A stretch of DNA of 64,000 nucleotides from Arenicola marina (Eukaryota; Annelida; Polychaeta; Arenicolidae): contig OZ025256.1 of NCBI GenBank assembly GCA_964019135.1, forward strand, positions 15,135,911 through 15,199,910, written 5' to 3'. Under the pieces are notes generated by a model that saw only the letters and a program-made list of their open reading frames with translations, was not told the origin of the DNA and ran no database searches. The position numbers and the translations under genes were made by a program. Below, piece after piece: positions 44,392 to 56,380 of this stretch; the first letter of the stretch is position 1, and every line of letters begins with the position of its first letter.

Positions 44392-44619
44392 TTAAACATA
44401 CATCAATGCACCAAATACCCGAGACATCGGGTGAATACATGTCAAAAATATTGTACCCCGAATACTTTGCATTTATCTGTATTCGTACACACATATTGCG
44501 ATGCATATGCCTCGCTCAGACCGCACGTGGGCTATGCTGTACTGATTTCCCCATCGTCACTTACTGCGAGCCTCTGCCGAAGGGGGGGGGGGGGTTATCC
44601 TATTACCTGATCAAGGGCG

Positions 44620-44785
44620 GATCCTGTTTTGAGGAAGAATGCCCTTTTCCAAGGCAAAATTTACCCCCCCACCGCCCGTCAGTCGTCAAAAAATCGGTGG
44701 TTCCCCGGTCGCAATTTTGTTCCGAGCCCCCCCCCCCACTGGCCCCTGGACACCACCCTTTTCAAATTCCTTGATCCGCCTCTGA
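44620..44785. mobile_element. Possible GGCGGATCC-ended MITE remnant
   Basis: The left end AGGGCGGATCCTG and right end CTTGATCCGCCTCT resemble the termini of the 3982-4278 element. The interior has GTCGTCAAAAAATCGG, CGGTCGCAATTTTG and C-runs. Target duplications are not evident. Confidence 0.5.
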
Positions 44786-45329
44786 AAGTCGGTGTCTTTC
44801 TTTTTCCCACCCGTCTTCCCCTGTAATCAGGTTGTGTATCTTGTTTGTTGCCTTTAGGCTTGCCATGACGGTGTGCGTGGACTTCAAAACCCCCCTTTGA
44901 TGGGGTCACTTAAGTTTCTAACCGTCAATAAACATGTTATTGGGCTTTCCTAACATACATGCTTGTAATTCTTTACCCGATCAATCTAGCTTCAGTCCAG
45001 TGATATTCCAACATACGGCACGCCCACATTAAGTGTTTTTTGGCGTATCCTACACTGTGTGAGACACTGTTCTGTTGCCTACCATCGATGGTGATCGACT
45101 TCACGGCATTCTCTCAAGTTTGGATTACCCACGTTGTGAGATGCTGGAGATTACGGCAAACAGTTGCCATATTTCTCCACATATCGTACACAATATTTGA
45201 CATTCAAGCATTCGAATACGAATAGGCTACTTTGACACGGCTAGCAGAACTGGGAAACTTCATCTACCAAGCAACAAATCACCATACTCGGGTTATTGGT
45301 TAATTGCGTTAATATCATAATATATTAAT

Positions 45330-45396
45330 ATGTACATGTTGTACTATGGGCCGAAGGCCAGCAGTACGGAATAAACCTTTACCTTACCTTACCTTG
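45330..45396 (+). mobile_element. Non-LTR retroposon 3' tail
   Basis: GGGCCGAAGGCCAGCAGTAC, then GGAATAAACCTTT and an (ACCTT)n microsatellite. A short hairpin followed by a tandem pentamer tail is usual for CR1-like LINE 3' ends. No coding part is attached. Assignment by resemblance only. Confidence 0.45.
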
Positions 45397-45883
45397 ACAA
45401 TGTATGTGAAAACGATTACACAATGTATTCGAATCCGAAAACTCTCAAATAGCTATAGTTGGACGCATTCAATTTTAACGAATGCATAGGCAGTGTCGTA
45501 CCAAAGGAGGGGAGGGGGGGGGGTGTCCCGGGGGTGTGCCCCCCCCCCCCTTGAGCGAGGATACAGTTTTTGCACTGAAAAATGTATTCTATGTTAGGTG
45601 GACCCCCTCCCCCCCTGTTTATAATAGATGACCTCCAAAATTATGCGCCCCGCCCTTCATACCCCATGTCTGCCATATATACAGACCTCACGTAGATCAT
45701 ATAGATAACTGATATTAATCTGCGGCAGCAATTTTGTACGTTATTGTGATCACCGGCCCTCAACATATATTTGTTGGCCAAACCGTGCACATGCGGGTGA
45801 CACAATGGAAAATGATACATCAAATATGACGTGCCGGCTCATTCACGGCTTTCCCAATCAGAGTGGCCGTGTCTCGGGATCAG

Positions 45884-45900
45884 TCTCGCGAGATCTCATC
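45884..45900 (+). promoter_or_regulatory. Conserved SDR promoter motif, SDR-B copy (TCTCGCGAGA)
   Basis: TCTCGCGAGATCTCATC, ending 80 nt before the SDR-B ATG and shared with SDR-A. A CCAAT-like CCCAATCAGA lies about 30 nt upstream (45853-45862). No TATA box is evident, consistent with a housekeeping-type promoter. Confidence 0.75.
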
Positions 45901-45980
45901 ACACGGACTCATCGCTACGTGTTGTTAATCGACACACATACTGCGCATAGTAGCGAGGGGTTGAACAGTAAACGCCAAGC

Positions 45981-48900
45981 ATGGAGAGTGTAAGGAACAA
46001 GGTGGTCTTAATTACAGGTGAGTATGCTGGTCTGATTGGGACACTGTTGAGGTCAGGCGCGAGTTCAGTTCCATTTATTTTTTATTTATTTTTTAAGTGA
46101 TTTAAAAAAATGTAAACATCATTTCTTTCACGAGGTTAACCTGAAATGGATTGCCATCTAGCAGAGTCACCTCAATAAATAAAACAACATATAATAACAT
46201 AAAATACATTCGTTACTTCTATTGTGATCATTTAAGATGGAATGGTTAAGCAAATAGCATTATATATGATAACTAGTCATATTGTCAGAATTATAATTGT
46301 ACAATAAGTTCGTGCCCTAATAATAATAATATTATTAATGAACATCGATGCTAAACAGTAAACCGACCAGAATGATCGATAATACGCTGGAACGGAATAC
46401 ATAGGGACAAGTTTTTCCGGTGAAAAATCATTTGATCCTTAGCGCAATAGCGCTTCACAGATATCCATGTTTGTGGGAATCGCGACTATTTCAGAAATAT
46501 TATTAAACATGATAGCCCTGGCTCCGTATGCTGGACAATGAATCACATACTGTGGCGTAATTTCTATGTTTGCATCACATCTTGAGCAGGCCGAGTTGTT
46601 AAGAATGCTATATTTATTTCGATGAGAGTTGAGGGCGCTTAACCTATTCGCAGCCGTCCATGGTTAACAGCTTCACAGCCCGAACCACTGGAATCGTAGA
46701 GTGACATGGGCGGGAAAGACATCGTAAGATGCGTTGTCAAAGAGAAAAGTGATAACGAATCATATGACCGTGGCATTCGATTCCAGTTATTATTAGTTGA
46801 TCGGGAAAACGATTTTTAAATTGCTGATGGCACCTTCTTTGGTTGGCTTTCTTCCGTGCATCAGGTAGCTTATTAGTATCTAGGGTAATGATCAGCGTCA
46901 TCAACATCGTCAAATAATTCTGTACCTATAGTTAATGGAGTTGTAAAATTGTATAATTAATGGAGGTAAAATTATTTTTAGGCCTTCCAGATCAGCCGCG
47001 GAATAATGCTAAATTATTCGCTGGTATGGCCGTTCTTTAGGATAAGTTTTAATTTACAATAATCCGCGCTGTGGTCTAGGCTATATACCGGCGGCAGTGT
47101 ACCGGTGTCCGTTACATGAGGCCCATTTCTTTGGCAGCCCGGGTATATCCCCAAGGTAACCCGAATACGCACATTACGCACCCGGGTCGGGTGCGCGCGC
47201 ATCCGTTCGGTATGCGAATGTATCCCTGTCAAAACAGCACGGCACATTCGGGAGACGACAACGGCTGATTGAAAAGTGACTGTCTAGGCTGGTTCCATTG
47301 CCCATAAATTAACCGGACATGGCTCGTGTGAACAATTCGTTGACATTCGGCGTAGCCCTACCGGCAGGTCCGGAAGAGGCTGCGTAACCGGGCGGCCTAC
47401 CGGTCCTTGCCCAAAGAAATGCGCCCATAGGCAGGGCGTCAGTTATTACCAGATCTAATATATACCCACCCCAGTAAACCTTGTTGGTTTATAATCAGAG
47501 ATCATTGAAATCACCCACAAAGACACAATTACATATGGATTTTGCATAAAGGCACATCTATGGCTTTATTCTCGATTTTATATAGCGAGCTAGGATTTTG
47601 GGGTCTGATGGTTAATTTCATAAGGTAATACAATGATTCGTATGTAGCACCTGGAGGTCTATAGCAATATATAGTCTATAGTATATAGCAATTGTTGTTT
47701 ATCTCAATGTTTAACCACACCCCGTACAATTTCTTTCGAGATCATAACGTCTTACAGAATGTAAATTATCCTTTACATCAATCGCAACACCCCGACCTCG
47801 CGTCACTCTATTACATCTAAATAATAATAATCGTTTATACTGCTATTCTATTAATCAGCGTCAGAAATACCGGTTTCACCAAACTCATGCTTCGTTATGT
47901 ATGCCTGGTAAATTTTATCTAGTTTGGTTAGTTGCTCACTGCAGGGTGCCGGGTCCCCCGAGCGGTCGCCCCTGATGCTCACCGCATATTTGGTTTGAGC
48001 TCTCCCTCCATTTGTGCAAAACAAAATTTAAATTTAAACTAAATTTGCCTAGGCAAAAGTGGCAAATATCTATCTCACTGTACCGCACTTTATTAACTTA
48101 ATTGACCCACTTCTGGCAATTCTGCTTTAGATCAGTTGACGGATTTGTATTATATGTCACACGGGTTCAACCCGGCTCGCATACACCGTTCCAGGCGGTC
48201 AATCATTCATTGACGTCACTTTTGCTTTTATCCAATCATGTAGCGAAAAAAGATCTTCCACGTGCGTTATGTCGGTCAAACAAGTCCGACAAACAAAGCA
48301 GCATGTCACTTTCTGTTCAGTTTCAGAGATGAGTACTTCTCACTTTTACCTACCGTAAGCTATGGTTGTCCTACTGTCCTAATTTCCTACTCACGATTAA
48401 CGCGTGGGCGGGGCTTAGCTCGGAGTGCGGAACTGTGCATTCGGCCATTCGCTTCTGTTTTTTATCAGGCGCCAGCGGGGGAATCGGAGCAGGGACAGCT
48501 TTGGAATTCGCCCGTCAGGGGGCGCGACTAGTACTGACCGGACGTGACGTCACTAAGCTGCAGGCTGTCACCGAAAAGTGTCGCGCTGTGGAATCAGGTG
48601 GCCCAGAAAGGGTAATAAAGTCGAAACCACCCAGTCACGTTGAATGCCATGTATTCTTCTATTCTATTCTATATTTCTATTCTTAAACGAGAAAGGTTTT
48701 GTTTTTCCCAGCATTAAAGGTTTTTGTTCGTCCCGGTATTAAGTAAAGCATTACTTTCATTTGTAGCTTTTATCCTGTTCATCCCATATGTTAAGAGGCC
48801 AAGTTTGGTTGGTATTTTCTATTATATGGGACTATCATCCCCAAGCAGTTTTCTGTACGCCAACTTGCCAGAGGTCATTGAAGGCTTCACCAGAAACCAA

Positions 48901-51900
48901 GCCGGCATAGGTTGGAGGATAGGTGTTTCAGACCCAAATCACACTAGATGGACACATGGTGTACACCAACAAAATACGGGTAGGTTACACTAGATGGACA
49001 CATTGTGTACACCAACAAATTACGGCCTCACAATACTTACGCATCTGTATATCATCAGGTTGTCTACGTCACGGCTGACGTCACAGTTGAGGCTGACCTT
49101 GACAATGTTGTCGAAGTAGCGATCCAAAATTTCGGGACAATCCACATCCTGGTGAGTATTGACGGTTACTTTTCCTGGTGCCATGCCAGAACAGCGCAGC
49201 ATGCATCCTCCCCACTGAAAGCTGCACGCACGCTTGAATTAATACTTTATCTATTTTTATGTATGTACGCTTTTAGTAATGCACGATTTTGAGTATCAAT
49301 TGATTTTGCAATATCCAAAACTTCTAATTTTATTCTAGGTGAATAACGCGGGTATACCAATGGTTGGAAACGTGACGGACGGGCCGGTGAAAGACCTTGA
49401 CAGGGCCATAGAGGTCAACGTGCGATCAGCCTTCATGCTGACACAGAAGGTCGTCCATCTTATCATAGAAAACAAAGGTAAAGTCAGTGTGGCTCTGTGT
49501 AGCGAACATTACAACGACATCAGCGGTATCTGAGTCTGAAACATCACGGCAGAATATACCGACATGCTGCACTTCTCATGTCCTTAGAGAATGTCGATAA
49601 AAAAAACTTTCTCTAATAAAATAATTATCGTATCCTGGCCGATGCCGTGGCTACGCCCCTCGATACCCCCTTTTTATTAGTATGTACTCCCCCCAGTTGC
49701 CCATATATTCTGAGTAAATAGGTGGTTATATATGACGACATTATTATACTATGGAAGCGAGTCAAGGAAAGCCGATGGATTTCGAATGTTAAAAATAACG
49801 AAATTGGTGTTGGGAAATGATGTTATTATAATAATCTTTTCTTTCTCGTGGTAATTGAATATGTGTTTTGTGATATGTCGAAAATCATAAAATATACTTC
49901 AACCTGTTGTCACGCTAGGCAATAGGTAAGAATAATGGACTCATATAATATAAAAGTGATATAGCAGCCAACGTTTATATTAGGAAAATAACTAACCACT
50001 TTCATCATTTGATTCCTTCCTTTCAGGCCATATTATCAATATCTCGAGCACAGCTGGGTTGCGAGCGGTAAGTGGACATAAATCTTGGTCATTAAACCGC
50101 CCATGATATTTGTGGAAAAGAGTAAAAAGGGGGACTAGATATGCGGAAAAGGTAAAATTAGTAAAAACGTAATTTTTGAGTTTGTGACTCCTGAGTGAAA
50201 ATGGTGCAAACGTAGTTTTTAATATAGATAATCTGAAAGCATTGTTTAAGAATGCCTGTTTCCTTTCAGAATTCTATGATGATTCCGTACTGTATCTCCA
50301 AGCGTGCTCTTGACATGATGACCAAGGCCTTAGCGCTGGGTTAGTCATGTGATACTAAAGTTATGACGGTTAGACATATTATGTATAAAGATGGAATACC
50401 AGAAAAGGTAAAAATCTTGGCAGCGGGGACAATGCGTGACATTTGATAATGCGTGACATTTTCCAATGAAAATAACAGTGTCTTTTTAAAGCACTATATT
50501 CTGTAATTTTTTTGTATTACCAACCTCTTCCCTATGTCCAATAAGTACACTTTGTCTTGAAATTAAATCCTGAAAGCCTGTGGGCTATCCGAAGAGAAGC
50601 CATTTGGTCACCGGAGCAGAAGTTGGTGGCCGGCTTTATATCACTACGCACCCGGTATATTGTGTGTGATGTGACTGCGGCTCGCTATCACGTCCGTGCG
50701 CGATATAAATAAACCGCGCAGCTTTATGTTGACATTGTTGTTTTCCGGACTCTCATAGAATATAAAATATATATGCATCATCATGTTGAGATACTTTTAG
50801 TCTTGATTCTAAAATGTAAAAAATTTAAGATGGCGAATGTAAGTATATTGCTTTAAAATGTAATGCAACACGGATATATGACATATCTATATTGTTCTCT
50901 GTCAAGTTAACTGATTAATGGATGATGCAATAACTAAATAATAAAATAATAATCATCTTTGGTTACTAACCATTTCAGAATTGGGTCCGCGCGGCGTTCA
51001 TGTCAACAGTGTGAAGTAAGTACTAATGTACGTTTGATATACATGTAACTTTTGCATAATATATATTGTGCATTGTACATTAACTATTAGTGTGACCTTC
51101 GTTTCCTGGAGTAACCGACGAAATCAGAAGCATAATTATATGTACGTAAGTAAAAAAAATTCCAATGACGCTTCCATATTTCATAATATACCCCCCCCCC
51201 CCCCAAATCCCTAAAAAAAGCCAACTTACAGATAGGATGAAAACCCATACTACGGCATTTCTTCGTGACATAGGCAGTGTGTCTCGGTAACAAATGTATT
51301 ATGCAATATCCTGGACATTAATTCTGTTCACATACCTATATGATTTGAATGTAGGACATGCCATATATAATCAGTGTTCATTTCTATTGAATACTATTGC
51401 CTTATTCTACCATATTATTTAGATATATAAATTCTAGATCAGTCATATCTGTGAATTTCTGGAAAGAGCCTTGAGGCTACGAGAGGAAAGAGACTAAATA
51501 AAGGACGCGCAATATCTTCTACGCGGTTTCATCTGAACAACGGCCGCTGAGTGCTTACTTATGTTATTAAATTACACTACGCAACTGAACAGTGTGTCGT
51601 TGCATTTTTGCAACGATTGTGTAAATGACAATCCTATTCTTGCAAAGCCACAGAAATGGCCAAAAGGGGAAAAAAATAGTCCTGTCAAAACATTTTAATT
51701 ATGTTGCCTGGTAGGCAATGTGTTTGCGGTGTTCAGGGAAGTAATAATTTTATTTGAACGTTGACTCCCATGAGCCTTTGCGCGGGGATTCGCGGACTCG
51801 CTCCCGACGCGCGTTCCCGCGCCACTTGCTCTAGAGGAACTGAAGGGAACAGACACACTGTTTGAATGCTGGAATCGCTTACGTTTTATCCCCGGCCACG

Positions 51901-54900
51901 ACACTCCCGGATCATTGGTTACTATGATTTAATAATAAAGGAACGAAAGATCACACCGTGTCCGTGGGTTAATTAGTCATAGAAGCTTACACCCACAACA
52001 TGCAGTCGGCAGGATCATCTGAAGCAAGCCAAGGTGTTAGTAACGCCGTGATCCGGGAGATTGGATAAAGGAGGATGTCTGATGACGAGGCCGTCACCGT
52101 GTCCGAGCTGCTGGCACGAGTCAAGCAGCTGCAGGCAGACCAAGCGAGGAGCGACGCCGCTCTTCGTGTACTTAAAGCCGACAGGCCTCATCCGCAGATA
52201 ATCCACGTCCCGCGTGACCGGAAGATATCGAAATACGGTGGATATGACGACTCCGAATACGATGTAGAGGACTTTGTAATTGACGTGAGACACGCCATTC
52301 AGGCCCGCGGCCTGACGGACGTAGAGGGCGTGGATTTCGTGCTGGCCCATCTGGAGGGCCCTGCCGGAAGGAGGTACTGCTCCGACCTTCGCCGATGCGT
52401 CTGGCTAGCGTCCTTGACGTACTGACGTCGGTTTTTGGGGAGACGCGCTCTGTTGCACATCTGATAAAGGCGCTATACGATCGCCGCCAACGGGAGGAAG
52501 AGTCCCTGCGGGCTTTTTCGTACGGTTTGTCCTCTTTAGTGACCAAGGTGAAAGGCCTGGATCCGAGCGGTCTTTCCAAGCCGGAGGTGGTGCTGCGCGA
52601 CCAGTTTGCGGACGGCGTGGGCGACCCTCACGTACGGCGCCACCTGAAGGGCGTCATCCGGGGGTGTCCGCAGAACACATTCCTTGTCCTTCGCGAAGAA
52701 GCCATCGCATACAGCGAGGAGGGCGGGGGAGTTTCGGCCACACATCATGCGGTCGAGTGCAACACCATTCGATTTTCGACGAGAACGCCACCCCCGGTGC
52801 AAGCCCCATCTTTGGCGGGGTATATGTCAGAGACTTCGGCATTTGTGATGGCTCCACGTGCTCAGGAGAAGGCGTTGCTGAGCCTGACTGAGATGATCCA
52901 GCAGATGGCGGCCACCCAGGCTGCCGCGTAGGCACACCTGGCGTCGAGTAACCCACACGGACTGTTGACGCCACCTGGCGGCCCAGAGACGCATCGGCGG
53001 GAAACCCGCCTTTGCTGCCATTGCGGGCAGGTTGGCCACCTGGCAGAGGTTCGTCGGCGGAAGAGCCAACCTTCACAGACGGCACAGCACTCGGAAAACT
53101 GCCACCTCGCGCCGCAATGAGCCCGGCGGTGACAACCGGGGAAGCAGGCTCGAGGAAGGCGGTCAGCCCATCAGGCAGTTTCCTTCGCAGGACGATCGGG
53201 GAGGGTCAAGGAGCCAGTGTTGGCCGGTGTTTTAATTGTAAACGTGCTGGTCACGTTGTCAGGGACTGCCCGTCGCATAGGCGCGTTCATAGAGGGGCAT
53301 GCTACAGGTGTGGCCAGCAAGGCCACTTGAAACGCGACTGCCCTAAACAGAACCAGCGGAAGTGTTACCGCTGTGGTAAGTCCGGCCACCTGCTTCGGAA
53401 CTGCACTAACAACAGAAGGTCACGCGGAGGTGGAAGGGAGACGCCGGTCAACACACGATGGGCTGGACCGGCTCAACAGGAGGACGACAGCGAGCGTCCC
53501 GGAGACGATAGAGCCCCAGAAGGGAAGAGACTGAAGCAGGTCAAACCGAAGTACGCCCGGGACCACCCACCCCCGTGGCCTGGCGCTGACGAGTCCGACG
53601 ACGACGAGACGGTCGTGGTCGCTGTCACGGGTCGCATGCCGGGAGGCCAACCGCCTGTTGCGCCGCCACCTGTCAACGGTGGTCCTGGCCAACCTGTCGG
53701 GGACGGGGAGCCGGCTAGGAGACTCCCGCTTATCGACGAGGCCGGAAGGCCGGAACGGCGGGCAGAGGTTACCCAGCCTGACCGGGTGGTTGACATCCCG
53801 ACCGGAGAGGACGAGCGGGATGACGGCGACGCGGACAGGGAGTCCAATACCCCACACCGCCAATTGTCCCCGGGGATACGGACCAATCTGTCGGACACGG
53901 GGAACCAGACAGGCGACCCCCGCTTAACGACGACGCCAGAACACGACCGCAGCGGGCAGAGGCTCACCGCCTGAACACGGCCCCACAGCAAGGGGACGAC
54001 CACGGAGAGAACGCCGCGGACACGAACGGGGAGCCTACGGTTGGTGCACGGCCGCAGGAAACGGCACTGCCAGCTCGCCGCTCACAGCGACGCACTGCGG
54101 GGCAGCACCGAAACCCGACCAACGTCCCTCGATCTGCCGCGATCAACCGGCAGGAGCCAAGGATTTGCGCCGTTGACCTGGCCGCTCGGCCTTTTCGGGA
54201 AACCCTTGCCCTATTATATTGAGTGAAATTATTTGTGTGTTTCATAGTATTATCGTTATTCTCATTGTTGTGGGGTAATGCCTTGTCATTGGGCGTGCGC
54301 TACGTCACAGAGGGCTGTGACCTAAAGCGGGGGAGAGTGTTGCCGGGTAGGCAATGTGTTTTCGGTGTTTAGGGAAGTAATAATGTTATTTGAACGTTGA
54401 CTCACATGGCCCTTTACGCGGGGATTCGCAGATTCGCTCCCGACGCGCGTTCCCGCGCCACTTGCTCCAGAGGAACTGAAGGGAACAGACACACTCTTTG
54501 AATACTGGAATCGCTTACGTTTTATCCCAGGCCACGACACTCCCGGACCATTGGTTACTGTGATTTAATAATAAAGGAACGAAAGATCACACCGTGTCCA
54601 TGGGTTAATTAGTCATAGAGGCTTACACCCACAACATTTACATATCTGTCAAGTCAGCCGCCATCTTTATCTGTATTGCTCGATTTTTACTGACTACTTT
54701 GTTCGTTACAGTCCAGGTGTAGTTGAAGACACGGAGATCTGGATCAAGGAAGGAGCCAACTGGCATCCGGATCGGCTAGCTCCGGTAAGGATTGTGTGGA
54801 AGAGGGCGGACTGTTCCCGGTCCCACGGCTGGTTCGACCCCCAGAATGCCCCCCCCCCCCCGAGTCGAAAACACATTATCGGCACTGTCTCACTGTTTCA

Positions 54901-55756
54901 CCAGTTTATATAATCTAAAAAACGGTAGATAGCATCTGCGTTCAGGCCATATGATATTTTGGAAACAGGGAGATGACTTGTGCACCTCTTCTCTTTGGGC
55001 ATATGTTAGTTTTGGCCCAATCATGAAGAAAACAAGAAAGAAAGAAACATGGAAGCTAACATCGTACCCTCCTTGTGTTTATTTCAGGACCATAACTTAG
55101 GTATCTATAATAGGGGGGGGGGGGGGGGGCAATGGGTCTATACGTTTCTTTTCAATTCACAGTGACTTGGGAATGAGAAAAATAATTCTCCGTTAACTGG
55201 GAATGGGGTGTTAGCCGACCGTCGTGATTAAGGATTTTCATTAATCGTGAACTGAGAATTTTAACACTAAATAACCGTGAATATGGAAATCGCCAATTTA
55301 TATCATGTATATCATGCGGGGACTTCTCCTTTTAATTCATCATGACCTGGGAATAAAGAAATTTGTTCCTCGTGATTTGTGAACACTACCCACCCCCCCT
55401 TGCCCCCCCCCCCATAATAAGGAGTACGTCGACAACTTGTTTCCCGTAAGCAAAGTAACGTATCACGATTCGCCCTGCTACTATTCCTGGAGACGCCCTG
55501 CATATGATTCAAATATTATGCTGAATGCTGATATTTCGAGACAAACGTTACATCCACGCAGTTCTACGAACGGGCAAGGACCAATGCGGCGCTGGGCCGA
55601 CTTTGCAAGGTGAAGGACGTTGCCAAGGCGGTGGTCTTCCTGGCCTCAGACAATTGTTCCTTCGTCACTGGCTACAATCTTCCGATAGATGGCGGTATGC
55701 GCAACCAGCCGGTCAAGCCAAGCCTTACCTCCATCTTTCAGGCGAAAGGGAAGTGA
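45981..55756 (+). CDS. Classical short-chain dehydrogenase/reductase SDR-B, 9 exons, 275 aa
   Basis: Exons: 45981-46017, 48469-48611, 49059-49151, 49339-49477, 50027-50067, 50270-50339, 50979-51015, 54712-54784, 55562-55756. All splice GT-AG and join into one frame of 828 nt. It is a paralogue of SDR-A with the same nine exons and phases, differing by two codons at the end of exon 2. TGASGGIG is at 12-19, NNAG near 93-96, and the probable catalytic residues are N118, S145, Y158 and K162 (YCISK). The end reads VVFLASDNCSFVTGY. The exon 6 donor (GTTAGT) is weaker than usual. It is probably a soluble NAD(P)-dependent oxidoreductase of unknown substrate. The gene is divergent from SDR-A and convergent with the chlorophyllase-like gene. 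Intron 7 holds an LTR element in sense orientation. Confidence 0.95.
46018..48468 (+). other. SDR-B intron 1
   Basis: A 2.45-kb first intron holding a LINE C-terminal fragment (46439-46690). The remainder is AT-rich with no recognised exon or repeat. Confidence 0.5.
46439..46690 (-). pseudogene. 5'-truncated LINE ORF2 C-terminus
   Basis: On the minus strand a frame reads AANRLSALNSHRNKYSILNN, then SACSRCDANIEITPQ and YVIHCPAYGARAIMF, and ends at a stop at 46439. The C-x2-C, H, C arrangement followed by YGARA is the zinc-knuckle tail of CR1/I-like reverse transcriptase proteins. No RT core is present, so it is a truncated insertion. Confidence 0.7.
48612..49058 (+). other. SDR-B intron 2, with a short direct duplication
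   Basis: ACACTAGATGGACACATGGT plus GTACACCAACAAA (about 48940-48975) is repeated about 48 bp later (about 48988-49020). Nothing else recognised. Confidence 0.7.
49478..50026 (+). other. SDR-B intron 4
   Basis: Ordinary AT-rich intron; nothing recognised. Confidence 0.5.
50555..50818 (+). mobile_element. Dispersed repeat, copy 1
   Basis: Runs from CTTGAAATTAAATCCTGAAA through GGAGCAGAAGTTGGTGGCC and GCGCGATATAAATAAACCGC to GATACTTTTAGTCTTGATT. An inverted, longer copy lies at 55985-56380. The TATAAATAAACCGCGC part looks promoter-like. No ORF, and the class is unclear. In SDR-B intron 6. Confidence 0.75.
51702..54636 (+). mobile_element. Gag-only LTR retrotransposon in SDR-B intron 7
   Basis: LTRs at 51702-52000 and 54338-54636 (299 bp each) run TGTTGCC to CCACAACA and differ at roughly 6% of positions by eye, so this insertion is older than the SDR-A one. 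Just inside the 5' LTR, GCAGTCGGCAGGAT resembles the complement of a tRNA-Ser 3' end. A purine tract (AAAGCGGGGGAGAG) precedes the 3' LTR. The interior (about 52075-53975) encodes a gag-like region ending in three CCHC zinc knuckles, then a proline/charged tail. It looks broken, with about two interruptions. No protease, RT or integrase is seen. It lies in the same orientation as SDR-B. A clean target duplication is not evident. Confidence 0.88.
54785..55561 (+). other. SDR-B intron 8
   Basis: Contains a B-box-like CTGGTTCGACCCC near 54830, a C-run near 54850, a G-run near 55112-55130 and a C-run near 55405. No gene. Confidence 0.5.
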
Positions 55757-55984
55757 CGTCACGTTCCCAAATGCATCCCTAGTCGACGCAGCAGATGAGT
55801 GTCTGTAAATGCCTGTCTCGCAAGGATAATTAATCGTTATCTTTCTTTGAGGATAAACGGTATTCCCAAAGCTTCATGTTTTTTAGTTGGTTTGATGGTT
55901 GGGCGTTGTGCGTGACCGGTAACATATATTCAGCCGAACAGTAATGGTAAATATGTGAATAGTTAACCAAACAGGCATCAATTA

Positions 55985-56380
55985 AAACTCAAGACTAAAA
56001 GTATCTTAAAATTATAATGCATATATTATTTATCCCTTTTAGTCTGTAAAACAACAATTTTAACATAAAACTATGCGGTTTATTTACATCGCGCGCGGAC
56101 ATCCTGGCGAGCCGCGGTCGACATCACACAGCATACCGAAGGGGCCTCAATAAAACGCGGAATACTTGCAGAATACCTGCGCAATCACGCGAAATACTGC
56201 GAAAAATTTCGGAATTACCGCCGCGAAGCAGTTTTCCGAAGTTTTCCGCGTTTTATTGATGATCCAACCGAACAGCGAACAGGCACGTAGGAATATAAAG
56301 CAGGCCACCAACTCTTCTGCTCCGGAAAATAAATTCGCTCTCTCCGGATAGCTACGGGCTTTCTGGATTTAAATTCAAGA
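55985..56380 (-). mobile_element. Dispersed repeat, copy 2 (inverted)
   Basis: The reverse complement matches 50555-50818 at both ends and in the GCGCGATGTAAATAAACCGC core, but has about 130 bp extra in the middle. With copy 1 it forms a long inverted pair enclosing SDR-B exons 7-9. Confidence 0.75.
56149..56154 (+). promoter_or_regulatory. Possible poly(A) signal of SDR-B
   Basis: AATAAA about 393 nt after the SDR-B stop, inside the dispersed repeat. It is the first perfect hexamer noted downstream. Confidence 0.35.

Noticed and set aside
47014-47247. Minus-strand ORF MCRAVLTGIHSHTERM as an exon
   Set aside because: No family resemblance, and it lies in SDR-B intron 1; not supported.
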